From Bacteroidetes bacterium HGW-Bacteroidetes-6 (GTDB lineage Bacteria > Bacteroidota > Bacteroidia > Bacteroidales > DTU049), in the NCBI GenBank assembly GCA_002842495.1, contig PHDB01000010.1:1-64000 (forward strand): a stretch of 64,000 nucleotides of DNA, given 5' to 3'. Of the stretch, positions 38,686 to 48,078 are shown one piece after another (the stretch's first letter is position 1; the number at the start of each line of letters is the position of its first letter). Position numbers and translations under genes: made by a program. The notes beneath the pieces are model-generated. The model saw only the letters and a program-made list of their open reading frames with translations. It ran no database searches and was not told the origin of the DNA.

Positions 38686-41193
38686 TTGTACCAAAATTTG
38701 AGAAACCGCCTGCTGAATATTGTTGTTTTGCTCCTGATTACTACTGGTGTTCAAGCACAGGTGGTGGATAGTACCAAGATTGGCGACGACAGTGTTCATG
38801 TTTCCATTTCTCCGGAAAAAAGTGCACTGGAAGCCCGGATTGACTATCAATCGCGCGACTCAATTAAGTTTAATGTCAAAAATCAGATTGTTGAACTTTT
38901 TGGTGCTGCAATGGTTGATTATGGAACTATTCATCTTGAAGCCGGGTATATTCGTATCGATTTTTCGAAATATATGATTTATGCATACGGCTTACCCGAC
39001 TCGAATGGGGTGGTACAGGGAACACCTTTGTTTAAAGATGGCGATCAGGAATTTGAATCGGATACCATAGCATACAATTATGAATCGAAAAAAGGAATTA
39101 TTCAGCATATTTTCAGTGAGCAGGGCGGGGGATTTCTTCATGGCGACAGGGTGAAGAAAATGCCTGACAACACCATCCTTGTCCGAAATGGTTCTTTTAC
39201 AACATGCAGTTTGCACGACCCGCATTTTCAGATTGTTTTTGGGAAAGCCAAGGTGATTCCGGACGATAAAATTGTTACCGGCCCTGTTTATCTCGAAATA
39301 GAAGGAATTCCCACACCACTGGTTTTACCTTTTGGATTTTTCCCTAATAAAAAGGGGAGATCTTCGGGGATTTTGATTCCATCGTATGGCGAAAGTACCA
39401 ATCGCGGATTTTTTTTGCAGAATGGAGGTTATTATTTTGGTTTCAGCGATAAAATTGATCTTGCTGTACGGGGCGATATCTACTCGCGTGGAAGCTGGGC
39501 GTTAAAAACGCAGACAAATTATAAGGTTAGGTACAAATACGAAGGAAGTTTGAATGTGAGTTATGCTGTTAATATTTTTGGAGAGCGTAATTCGACAGAT
39601 TATCAAAAGTTTAATGATTTTTTTATTAAATGGCAGCATATACAGGATCCAAAGGCTCGTCCTCATAGTCGTTTTTCTGCAAACGTGCAGGCTGGAACAT
39701 CCAATTATAACACATTCAATCCATCGTCGGCCAACGATTATCTCTCGTCGAGTTACAGCTCAAGTATTTCGTATAGCACGTCATTTCTGAATATTTTCAA
39801 TTTTACAGCAAATCTTAATCAGAGCCAGAACAAACAAACGCATGTTTTTAATTTGACTTTGCCCGAGATTTCGCTTTCAACTTCGCGTATTTATCCTTTC
39901 AGGCGTCCGGGGAAAAAACGGACATTTATAAAAGCTCTTGATAATTTGACCGTATCGTATGTGATGAACACTCGAAATAGTCTGAATACTATTGACTCGC
40001 TTCTCTTTGATGAGTTTGCCTGGCAGAATTTTGATAACGGAATTAAACACTCGATCCCAGTTTCGTTGCCGCTTAAATTACTGAAAGTAGTTACACTTAC
40101 AAATACCTTTTCCTATAATGAGCGATGGTATTTTAAAAGCATCGAAAAACATTGGAATAATGTTGACTCGGCTCTGGTTACCGATACCATGCCCGGATTT
40201 AGAGCTGCACACGATTTTTCGATGAGCTCAGCGTTTTCAACTAAACTTTACACCTTTCTCTCGTTTAAACATGGACCGATATCGGCATTCCGGCATGTTT
40301 TAACGCCTTCGGTCACTTTTGTTTTTCGTCCCGATTTTTCCGACCAGCGGTGGGGCTATTACCAGTACTATTTACTTCCGGGAAGTTTAACCCCAACCAG
40401 ATATTCGGTTTTTGAAAATGCCATATATGGCGGACCACCTTCAGGAAAAGCCTCGATGATGACTTTTGCCTTAGGCAATAATCTCGAAATGAAAGTGAGG
40501 AATCGGAAAGATTCAATTACAGGAATGAAAAAAGTTGTTTTGGTTGATAATTTTACCATTGCAGCCAGTTACAATGCAGCAGCGGATAGTCTTAACTGGT
40601 CGAAAGTAAGTCTTTCCGGACGAACCAAACTATTTAAAAATCTCGACTTACGCTATGCTGCATTACTCGATCCCTATATTGTTGATACGAGCGGAAGCAA
40701 TATGAATCAGTTTGAATGGGATGTTAACCATCGATTGTTGCGTCAAAATACAGGTGAGTGGGGTGCCAGCCTGAATTATATGTTCAATCAGGCATCGTTT
40801 GGTAAAAAGAAAAATACTTTACCCGACTCATTGCGGCCGAAAAATCTTGGAATTACATGGAATATGAATTTTTCCTACACATTACAGTATCGGCGTGATT
40901 ATACAGCCAATGCTCTGGAACCCGAAAAGCTGATCCAAACTCTTTCGTTCGGAGGCGAAGTTAATTTTACTCCGCACTGGAAAGTAAGCTTTATGTCAGG
41001 TTATGATTTCGTTAACCACGACTTCAGCTATACCTCACTCAACATCCACCGCGATATGCATTGTTGGGAAATTGTTTTCAACTGGATTCCGACAGGTTTC
41101 AGGAAAAGCTACAACATGACAATTCGAGTGAAATCGACAATATTGCAGGACTTGAAACTGGAGAAAAAGACGGATTGGAGAGATTATTATTAG
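38686..41193 (+). CDS. lptD: LptD/OstA-like LPS-assembly outer membrane protein; probable TTG start
   Basis: OstA-like N-terminus VDYGTIHLEAGYIRIDF; PLVLPFGFFPNKKGRSSGILIPSYGESTNRGFFLQNGGYYFGFSDKIDLAVRGDIYSRGSW; no in-frame ATG between the upstream stop (38638-38640) and this TTG. Confidence 0.88.
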   Translation: MYQNLRNRLLNIVVLLLITTGVQAQVVDSTKIGDDSVHVSISPEKSALEARIDYQSRDSIKFNVKNQIVELFGAAMVDYGTIHLEAGYIRIDFSKYMIYAYGLPDSNGVVQGTPLFKDGDQEFESDTIAYNYESKKGIIQHIFSEQGGGFLHGDRVKKMPDNTILVRNGSFTTCSLHDPHFQIVFGKAKVIPDDKIVTGPVYLEIEGIPTPLVLPFGFFPNKKGRSSGILIPSYGESTNRGFFLQNGGYYFGFSDKIDLAVRGDIYSRGSWALKTQTNYKVRYKYEGSLNVSYAVNIFGERNSTDYQKFNDFFIKWQHIQDPKARPHSRFSANVQAGTSNYNTFNPSSANDYLSSSYSSSISYSTSFLNIFNFTANLNQSQNKQTHVFNLTLPEISLSTSRIYPFRRPGKKRTFIKALDNLTVSYVMNTRNSLNTIDSLLFDEFAWQNFDNGIKHSIPVSLPLKLLKVVTLTNTFSYNERWYFKSIEKHWNNVDSALVTDTMPGFRAAHDFSMSSAFSTKLYTFLSFKHGPISAFRHVLTPSVTFVFRPDFSDQRWGYYQYYLLPGSLTPTRYSVFENAIYGGPPSGKASMMTFALGNNLEMKVRNRKDSITGMKKVVLVDNFTIAASYNAAADSLNWSKVSLSGRTKLFKNLDLRYAALLDPYIVDTSGSNMNQFEWDVNHRLLRQNTGEWGASLNYMFNQASFGKKKNTLPDSLRPKNLGITWNMNFSYTLQYRRDYTANALEPEKLIQTLSFGGEVNFTPHWKVSFMSGYDFVNHDFSYTSLNIHRDMHCWEIVFNWIPTGFRKSYNMTIRVKSTILQDLKLEKKTDWRDYY

Positions 41194-41606
41194 TAGTCAA
41201 ATGTAAGTAGTATTTGTGGTAATCATAGGGTTATAGCTCTAAATAGTTGATTGCAAATGTAAAATCCAGATTAATAAATAATATTCTGACGATAAGGAAT
41301 TGAAAATTTACGACAGGTTTCAATTGTTTGTAAAAGTATCCTGAATAATTTTTCAAGTCTACATTTAGATTATTGGAGTCAGTTTCTATCATGGTCAGAG
41401 GCGGATGTTAGAATGAAGGCGTCTCGTTTTTTTAGTTTTTGTTTGAGTTAGCCAAGTTCTGCAACTGAGATGTGAACAACTACGCATCAAATAAATTCCG
41501 TATTTATACTAATATTAATTTGACGAAGAGGGGGTATATTTGCTGTATGCAAAAGAAGTGATTATGTTCGCCACACTTTCTGCTGACATGAATTAAATAT
41601 AATAAC

Positions 41607-41915
41607 ATGAGTTTAAAGAATGGAACAGAATCGGTAGCCAACAGTATAGAACAAAAGTCCAATGAATTAGAAGCCGATATTGACAGACTTAATGGCCGGA
41701 TCAGGATTTTTTCAAATTGGGCCTGGCGTTTTGTTGTTCTTGGATTTCTTATACTTTTTTTAGGTATTTGGGCATATATTGGCAAATACAAAGAACTGGA
41801 TTTTGGTCTGGATTTGATTGGTGATTTTACGGCAGGAACGGTTTCTTCAGTATGGTCATTGGCAGGATTACTTTTTATATATATAGCGTTTTTAGGACAA
41901 AAACAGCAGCTTTGA
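41607..41915 (+). CDS. Small two-TM membrane protein, possibly truncated
   Basis: 102 aa with two hydrophobic segments. Confidence 0.55.
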   Translation: MSLKNGTESVANSIEQKSNELEADIDRLNGRIRIFSNWAWRFVVLGFLILFLGIWAYIGKYKELDFGLDLIGDFTAGTVSSVWSLAGLLFIYIAFLGQKQQL

Positions 41916-42273
41916 AAACAATAATCATAAGGGTGTCTGAATAGCTTGATGTATGGTATGGATAATTTGAGACATCCAGACAAAAAGAGGATAGATGAAG
42001 TTGGAGAATGATAGGCTATTCATTCAGCTTGGTTTATTAATTTGTACTTTTTTCGTGTTTGAGAGAAATAATAAATATGTTGCCTGTGGAAGCGGGTTGA
42101 CAGCTGTTTATTTATGCTGTAATTTGGAGACTTAGTGTGTGTTGATGCAGAGATAACATGGCTCTGGATGCACAAAAGTGGTGAAAAACCGAGTTTTATA
42201 GAGAGCCGGAAATGAAAAATACAAACCAGTTTTATATGATTTTGTAAATTTGTGAGATGTAAGGTGCAGAATT

Positions 42274-43146
42274 ATGCAAAGAATACTGTTTGTTTTTTTT
42301 ATTTTGATATCCTTGGTGGTGAAAGCTCAATGGGACGATGATACAACAAGATACACCAAAGGCTGGAATTTGGGAATAAATGCCGGAGTGTATTTTGCAT
42401 CAAAAAATCAGGCTGGTTATTACGATGGTCGCCCGTCGAATGAGAATAATATTGATTATGTTTTTTCGAACACGTATTGGTATCAGGATATTAAAAACAA
42501 GCTTATGGACGAGGTCTCGCGTGATAATTTCTGGATTGCCGAATACCCGATGGATATGCATTACAATCCATCGCTATATGCTGGTTTTTCTGCGCGATAC
42601 AATTTTTCAGCCGATTTTTCAATCAATGTTCATTTCAATTTCGGCAAACTGAAGCTTATCGATGCTTTTAATATTGAGGTTGATCCACCCTTACCCGGAA
42701 GCGTTCATAGCTATATTCCTTGCTCTATTACCGGCGAAGAGTCGCGATCGAATATCGATTTTTCAATGTTGTTTGCTTTTCCCGATAAAAATCATTCGCC
42801 GTTAAAACCATTTGCCGAATTGGGTTTTAATTTGAATAGTGTGAATGTGAAATCGTCACAGATACAGATATACGATCTTGTTTTTAATCTTCGTAATGTG
42901 TATGGCGATGTTGGATACATCCCCAATACGGGAACTACAGAATACACAGTGAAGCAGGGTGGGGTAGGCTTTGGCTTGTTTTCGGCTGCCGGAGTTCGCT
43001 ACGAAATGTCGCGCGATTTTTCGATTGAACTTTGCTGTCAGTTGTATTATTCTACTATTCATTTAACAGGGTACACAGGTTTTGGTTTGCATTATGCTCC
43101 AATGTTAAGACTTGTTCTAAGTCCCAGCATGATTAATTTGAATTGA
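42274..43146 (+). CDS. Secreted, probable outer-membrane beta-barrel protein
   Basis: Signal peptide, alternating hydrophobic strands, FSAAGVRYEMSRDFSIELCCQLYYS. Confidence 0.7.
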   Translation: MQRILFVFFILISLVVKAQWDDDTTRYTKGWNLGINAGVYFASKNQAGYYDGRPSNENNIDYVFSNTYWYQDIKNKLMDEVSRDNFWIAEYPMDMHYNPSLYAGFSARYNFSADFSINVHFNFGKLKLIDAFNIEVDPPLPGSVHSYIPCSITGEESRSNIDFSMLFAFPDKNHSPLKPFAELGFNLNSVNVKSSQIQIYDLVFNLRNVYGDVGYIPNTGTTEYTVKQGGVGFGLFSAAGVRYEMSRDFSIELCCQLYYSTIHLTGYTGFGLHYAPMLRLVLSPSMINLN

Positions 43147-43245
43147 TTTTATGCAAAAGCAAAAATGTGATGACCGTGTTTTGATAAAAATATATATTTT
43201 TGGCTATTAATATTTTCCAAATTAAAGACTTTTTGCATTGTGTTT

Positions 43246-43911
43246 ATGAAAAATGTGTTGCTGATTATTTGTGTCTCCAGTGGGTTACTTGTGAATTATT
43301 ATGCTTATGGACAACTTAGTTATTGCCTCGGCAGTGGCATTGGTTTGTCGAATTTTAAAGCTGATAGTATTGAGACCTCACCCCGGTTAGGGTTTAATAT
43401 CAACTTGGGAGCGAAGAGTGAACTTGATGAGACTATCTCATTTATTACAATGATTTCTTTTACCCAACATGGAGCAAAAGCCACAAACGGGCGTGTATAT
43501 TCAGATACAGGTTTTAGTTCAGAAGTTAAAGAATATAAGTTTTATTATACAGAATTAGGCTTGTCAATTCTTGCCAATTATTACTTGAAATATCCGGCAT
43601 TAAGTGTTCAAGGTGGTATTAAAATGGGCCTTACAAAGTCTAGTTATAGTCGAAATCAGTATCTAGTGTGTTTTGGAAATTCTGCCAATCCCGAGGATAA
43701 TTTAACTTCATCCGATTTTGAGTATTCACTTAGCAAAATTCCCTGTAGCTATGCTATTGTTCTTGGTGCTGCAAGTGGGAATGAAGAAATGCAGGTGATG
43801 CTAAATTACAGTCTTTATTTTGCGAATTCAAAGAGCAATGTTATTGCATCAAAACAATACAAAGTTCATAAATCGCTGATAGAGCTTAAAGTGTTGTTTT
43901 TTATTGGTTAA
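43246..43911 (+). CDS. Outer-membrane beta-barrel family protein, paralogue A
   Basis: Signal peptide; shares DSIETSPR.G.NIN.G and GAKATNG..YSDTGF with the next gene. Confidence 0.75.
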   Translation: MKNVLLIICVSSGLLVNYYAYGQLSYCLGSGIGLSNFKADSIETSPRLGFNINLGAKSELDETISFITMISFTQHGAKATNGRVYSDTGFSSEVKEYKFYYTELGLSILANYYLKYPALSVQGGIKMGLTKSSYSRNQYLVCFGNSANPEDNLTSSDFEYSLSKIPCSYAIVLGAASGNEEMQVMLNYSLYFANSKSNVIASKQYKVHKSLIELKVLFFIG

Positions 43912-43996
43912 TTCGTTTTAAATTGACTCGAATCTAAGTTTCAACTTTGTGTTTTTTGCTGTTTCATTTTGCAGATTTTAATTTACCTGATTTGAT

Positions 43997-44665
43997 ATGA
44001 GAAATTTTTTATTGACAATGTGTGTTGCTTTTAATTTTGTTGCATGGAATTCATCTGAGGCACAAATTCATTATTTCTTGGGAAGCGGCGCCAATATGTC
44101 CAACTTCCGTATCGACAGTATTGAAACTTCTCCACGTTTTGGGACAAATATCAATTTTGGGGGGATGGCAGAAGTGAATGATAAGTTCTCTTATTCTTCT
44201 ATGCTTGAATTTGTACAGCTTGGTGCAAAAGCTACAAATGGACAAGAGTATTCCGATACTGGTTTTATTACAGAACCAACTGTTTGTAAGTTCTACTATT
44301 CTGAGTTAACCACTTCTGTTTTTGCAGATTATTACATTAAATACCTAGGGTTGAGTATTCAGGGAGGTTTGAAGGTTGGATTTATTTGGCCTACGAAAGA
44401 TAAAGACTTGCCTGAAGTGTATTTTGGAAATTCCGATAATTTGGGGTCAAGAATTTTTTCGAGGGATTTGAATACAGCAATACAAGCCCAGTCGATGAGC
44501 TTCTCGTTTTTTGCTGGACTTGCTGTGAAAATTGACTTTATGCAGTTTTGTCTGAATTATAGTTTTTACTTGCCCGCCAAGCTGAAAGGTTTCTATAGTA
44601 TTTATGGAAATTCTACGATTTATAAATCGTTGCTCGAGTTCAAAGTGTTGTTTTATTTAGAATAA
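43997..44665 (+). CDS. Outer-membrane beta-barrel family protein, paralogue B
   Basis: Signal peptide; tandem paralogue of 43246-43911. Confidence 0.75.
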   Translation: MRNFLLTMCVAFNFVAWNSSEAQIHYFLGSGANMSNFRIDSIETSPRFGTNINFGGMAEVNDKFSYSSMLEFVQLGAKATNGQEYSDTGFITEPTVCKFYYSELTTSVFADYYIKYLGLSIQGGLKVGFIWPTKDKDLPEVYFGNSDNLGSRIFSRDLNTAIQAQSMSFSFFAGLAVKIDFMQFCLNYSFYLPAKLKGFYSIYGNSTIYKSLLEFKVLFYLE

Positions 44666-44808
44666 GAGAGCTTTGAAGCGATTGTTTGTTTCTTTTGTTC
44701 AACGACTCGGGCAACATTATCTCGATGTGCTTTCAACTCGCAAAGTTGCAGCGATAGGAAAGTTGTTGAATGCGCTGCATTTTTTTTTGTCAGTTCACTG
44801 AATATTTG

Positions 44809-44816
44809 TAATTTTG
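44809..44816 (+). promoter_or_regulatory. -7 box TAATTTTG upstream of thrS
   Basis: Matches TAnnTTTG, 27 nt before ATG 44844. Confidence 0.5.
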
Positions 44817-44843
44817 CACCTCTTTTTTAAAACTGTGGAAGAA

Positions 44844-46778
44844 ATGATTAAAATTACTTTGCCGGATGGCAGTGTGCGCGAATTTGAACAAGCTGTTAAC
44901 GGGATGGATATTGCCCGTAGCATCAGCGAAGGTTTGGCGCGCAATGTGCTTGCGGTGAAAGTAAATGACGAAGTATGGGATCTCAACCGAATGATAGAAT
45001 CCGATTCGCGCGTCAAATTGTTTACCTGGGATAACGAAGAAGGTAAAGCTACCTTTTGGCATAGCTCGGCCCACTTAATGGCTGAGGCTGTTGAGCAACT
45101 TTTCCCGGGTACCAAGTTTGGAATTGGCCCCGATGTCGAGAATGGATTTTACTACGATATGGATTTTGGTGCAAACAGCATCAGCGAAACCGACCTTGAG
45201 ACTATCGAAAAACGTGTTTTGGAACTTGCCCGCGAAGGACAAACGTTTATCCGCCGTAATGTTTCGAAAGCCGAAGCGGTTGAGTTTTTTACGGCAAAAG
45301 GCGATGAATATAAGATTGAATTGATCAACGATCTCGAGGATGGAACCATTTCGTTTTATCAGAGTGGAACATTTACCGACTTATGTCGTGGTCCGCATTT
45401 GGCCGATACCTCAAAGATAAAAGCAGTAAAGCTTACTTCTATTGCTGGTGCATACTGGCGTGGTGACGAAAAACGTCCTATGATGACCCGCATTTATGGC
45501 ATCACATTCCCGAAGCAGAAAGACCTTGAGGAATATCTGGTTAAGCTCGAAGAGGCCAAGAAGCGCGACCATCGTCGTTTGGGAAAAGAACTCGAAATTT
45601 ATATGTTCAGCCAACGCGTTGGTTCGGGTCTTCCCATCTGGTTACCCAAAGGAGCTGCATTGCGTGAGCGTCTCGAGCAGTTTCTCAAGAAAAAACAGAA
45701 GGAATATGGTTACCAGCAGGTAATCACTCCGCATATTGGAAACAAAGAATTGTATGTAACTTCGGGGCATTACGAAAAGTACGGAAAAGATTCGTTCCGT
45801 CCTATTTCGACGCCGGTTGAAGGCGAAGAGTTTTTGCTGAAACCGATGAATTGCCCGCATCATTGCGAGATTTTTGCATTGAAGCCGCGTAGTTATAAGG
45901 AATTACCACTTCGGCTTGCCGAATTTGGAACTGTTTATCGTTACGAGCAAAGTGGTGAATTGCATGGTCTCACACGTGTTCGCAGCTTCACACAGGATGA
46001 TGCTCATATTTTTTGTCGTCCAGACCAACTGAAAGAAGAATTTATTAAGGTAATTGAGATTGTATTATACATTTTCAAAACACTTGGATTTAATGAATTT
46101 ACAGCTCAGATTTCGCTGCGAGATCCCAATAACCGGGAAAAGTATATAGGCTCAGACGAAAACTGGGAAAAAGCTGAAAGAGCCATTGTTGAAGCAACAC
46201 AGGAGAAGGGAATGGAAACCACGGTTGAAGTTGGCGAAGCCGCTTTCTATGGTCCAAAACTCGACTTTATGGTTCGCGATGCCTTGGGGCGCAAATGGCA
46301 GCTGGGAACCATTCAGGTCGATTACAATCTGCCGGAACGATTCGATTTGGAATACATTGGCTCCGATAATCAACGTTACCGTCCTGTAATGATTCACCGT
46401 GCACCTTTTGGTTCGATGGAGCGTTTCGTTGCCGTATTGCTCGAACATAGCGCAGGTAAATTACCATTATGGCTTATGCCCGATCAGGCAATTGTTTTGC
46501 CTATCAGCGAGAAGTATGAGGAGTATGCTAAAAAAGTCTTACATTTGCTCGAAAATTTGGATGTAAGGTGTTTGATCGACAATCGCTCGGAGAAAATTGG
46601 TAAAAAAATACGTGAAGCAGAGCTCAAACGTATTCCTTTTATGATCATTGTTGGCGAGAAAGAGGAAGAGCAAGGGCTGGTTTCGGTTCGTCGTCAGGGC
46701 GAAGGCGATTTGGGTCAACAAACTGCAGAAGAATTTGCAGCTTACATTCAGTCCGAAATAAACAAAGAACTTAACTAA
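44844..46778 (+). CDS. thrS: Threonyl-tRNA synthetase
   Basis: TGS domain [62 protein letters not shown]. Confidence 0.98.
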   Translation: MIKITLPDGSVREFEQAVNGMDIARSISEGLARNVLAVKVNDEVWDLNRMIESDSRVKLFTWDNEEGKATFWHSSAHLMAEAVEQLFPGTKFGIGPDVENGFYYDMDFGANSISETDLETIEKRVLELAREGQTFIRRNVSKAEAVEFFTAKGDEYKIELINDLEDGTISFYQSGTFTDLCRGPHLADTSKIKAVKLTSIAGAYWRGDEKRPMMTRIYGITFPKQKDLEEYLVKLEEAKKRDHRRLGKELEIYMFSQRVGSGLPIWLPKGAALRERLEQFLKKKQKEYGYQQVITPHIGNKELYVTSGHYEKYGKDSFRPISTPVEGEEFLLKPMNCPHHCEIFALKPRSYKELPLRLAEFGTVYRYEQSGELHGLTRVRSFTQDDAHIFCRPDQLKEEFIKVIEIVLYIFKTLGFNEFTAQISLRDPNNREKYIGSDENWEKAERAIVEATQEKGMETTVEVGEAAFYGPKLDFMVRDALGRKWQLGTIQVDYNLPERFDLEYIGSDNQRYRPVMIHRAPFGSMERFVAVLLEHSAGKLPLWLMPDQAIVLPISEKYEEYAKKVLHLLENLDVRCLIDNRSEKIGKKIREAELKRIPFMIIVGEKEEEQGLVSVRRQGEGDLGQQTAEEFAAYIQSEINKELN

Positions 46779-46796
46779 ACAGTAGGAGGAAAAGTT

Positions 46797-47363
46797 ATAG
46801 CAACACATCCACACAGTCAGGGACAATTCCGGCGCAGGCCCCCGCAAAAGGAGGAGCCTTATCGAGTAAACCAGTTTATTAAAGCGCCCATGGTTCGTTT
46901 GGTCGGCGAAAATCTGGAGCCGGGCATATTTCCGTTGCGCGATGCATTGCAAATAGCCGAAGACCAGGGACTCGATTTAGTCGAAATTTCACCAACTGCC
47001 AATCCGCCTGTTTGCAAGGTGATTGATTATAGGAAATTCCTCTACGACAAAAAGAAAAAGCTGAAAGAGCAAAAAGCAAAATCGGCTAAAATTGTTTTAA
47101 AAGAGCTTCGCTTGAGTCCAAATACCGATGATCATGATTTTGATTTTAAACTCAAACATGCCATGGGTTTTCTTCAGGAAGGAGCAAAAGTGAAAGTGGA
47201 TGTCTTTTTTAGAGGACGGTCCATTATATATAAGGAGAAGGGGGAAATAATGCTGCTTCGTTTTGCCAACGAGTTGTCGGAATATGGAAAAGTAGAGATG
47301 CTGCCTAAGCTCGAAGGAAAACGAATGATTATGATTATCGCTCCCAAAAAAGCAAATAGTTAA
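46797..47363 (+). CDS. infC: Translation initiation factor IF-3, predicted AUA start
   Basis: In-frame N-terminal extension from ATA 46797 ([42 protein letters not shown]...) with AGGAGG just upstream; body [25 protein letters not shown]. Confidence 0.9.
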   Translation: MATHPHSQGQFRRRPPQKEEPYRVNQFIKAPMVRLVGENLEPGIFPLRDALQIAEDQGLDLVEISPTANPPVCKVIDYRKFLYDKKKKLKEQKAKSAKIVLKELRLSPNTDDHDFDFKLKHAMGFLQEGAKVKVDVFFRGRSIIYKEKGEIMLLRFANELSEYGKVEMLPKLEGKRMIMIIAPKKANS

Positions 47364-47386
47364 CCCAACAAAAAAAACATAGAATC

Positions 47387-47581
47387 ATGCCTAAGTTGAA
47401 AACTAAATCCGGTGCCAAAAAACGATTTTCCTTCACAGGTACTGGTAAGATCAAAAGGAAGCATGCTTACAAGAGTCACATTCTGACTAAAAAATCAACC
47501 AAACGCAAACGTAATCTTACTTATTTTGCGATTGTTGATAAGACGAATCTGAACTCTGTAAGAGATATGCTCGTTAAGTAA
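47387..47581 (+). CDS. rpmI: 50S ribosomal protein L35
   Basis: [44 protein letters not shown]. Confidence 0.97.
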   Translation: MPKLKTKSGAKKRFSFTGTGKIKRKHAYKSHILTKKSTKRKRNLTYFAIVDKTNLNSVRDMLVK

Positions 47582-47600
47582 AAAAAGTGTAAACTTGCTC

Positions 47601-47638
47601 TCAGCCGAAAGATTCCGAGGCTTGACCCGGAACGCTGA
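47601..47638 (+). promoter_or_regulatory. Potential structured leader before rplT
   Basis: Nested pairing TCAGC/GCTGA and TTCCG/CGGAA in the rpmI-rplT gap. Confidence 0.4.
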
Positions 47639-47661
47639 AGCAACAAAAAAAAGGAGAAAAA

Positions 47662-48006
47662 ATGCCACGTTCAGTAAATTCAGTTGCATCGCGTGCACGC
47701 AGAAAAAAAATTCTGAAAAGAACTAGAGGTTATTTCGGAAGAAACAAAAATGTATGGACCGTAGCGAAAAACCGCTGGGAAAAAGGTCAACAGTATGCAT
47801 TTCGCGATCGCCGCGCCAAAAAAAGAAGTTTCCGCGCTCTTTGGATTCAGCGTATCAATGCCGGTGTGCGTCCGCTGGGACTCTCGTATAGCCAATTCAT
47901 GGGACTCATTCACAAAGCAGGGATTGAACTTAATCGTAAAACCCTAGCTGATTTGGCAATGAATAACCCCGAAGCTTTCAAAGCTATTGTGTTAGCGGTT
48001 AAATAA
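47662..48006 (+). CDS. rplT: 50S ribosomal protein L20
   Basis: [42 protein letters not shown]. Confidence 0.98.
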   Translation: MPRSVNSVASRARRKKILKRTRGYFGRNKNVWTVAKNRWEKGQQYAFRDRRAKKRSFRALWIQRINAGVRPLGLSYSQFMGLIHKAGIELNRKTLADLAMNNPEAFKAIVLAVK

Positions 48007-48021
48007 AACCATTTTTGCTAT

Positions 48022-48050
48022 TAAAAACTGTCTTCGGGCAGTTTTTTTTA
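48022..48050 (+). terminator. Intrinsic terminator of thrS-infC-rpmI-rplT
   Basis: AAACTGTC-UUCG-GGCAGTTT followed by T run (UUCG tetraloop). Confidence 0.9.
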
Positions 48051-48066
48051 TGTCTGTCGATATGCA

Positions 48067-48074
48067 TATATTTG
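48067..48074 (+). promoter_or_regulatory. -7 box TATATTTG
   Basis: Matches TAnnTTTG, 4 nt before ATG 48079. Confidence 0.5.
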
Positions 48075-48078
48075 CGAA

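Noticed and set aside
41504-41983. 159-aa minus-strand ORF
   Set aside because: Antisense to the small TM protein; no signal peptide or recognised motif, low-complexity residues.
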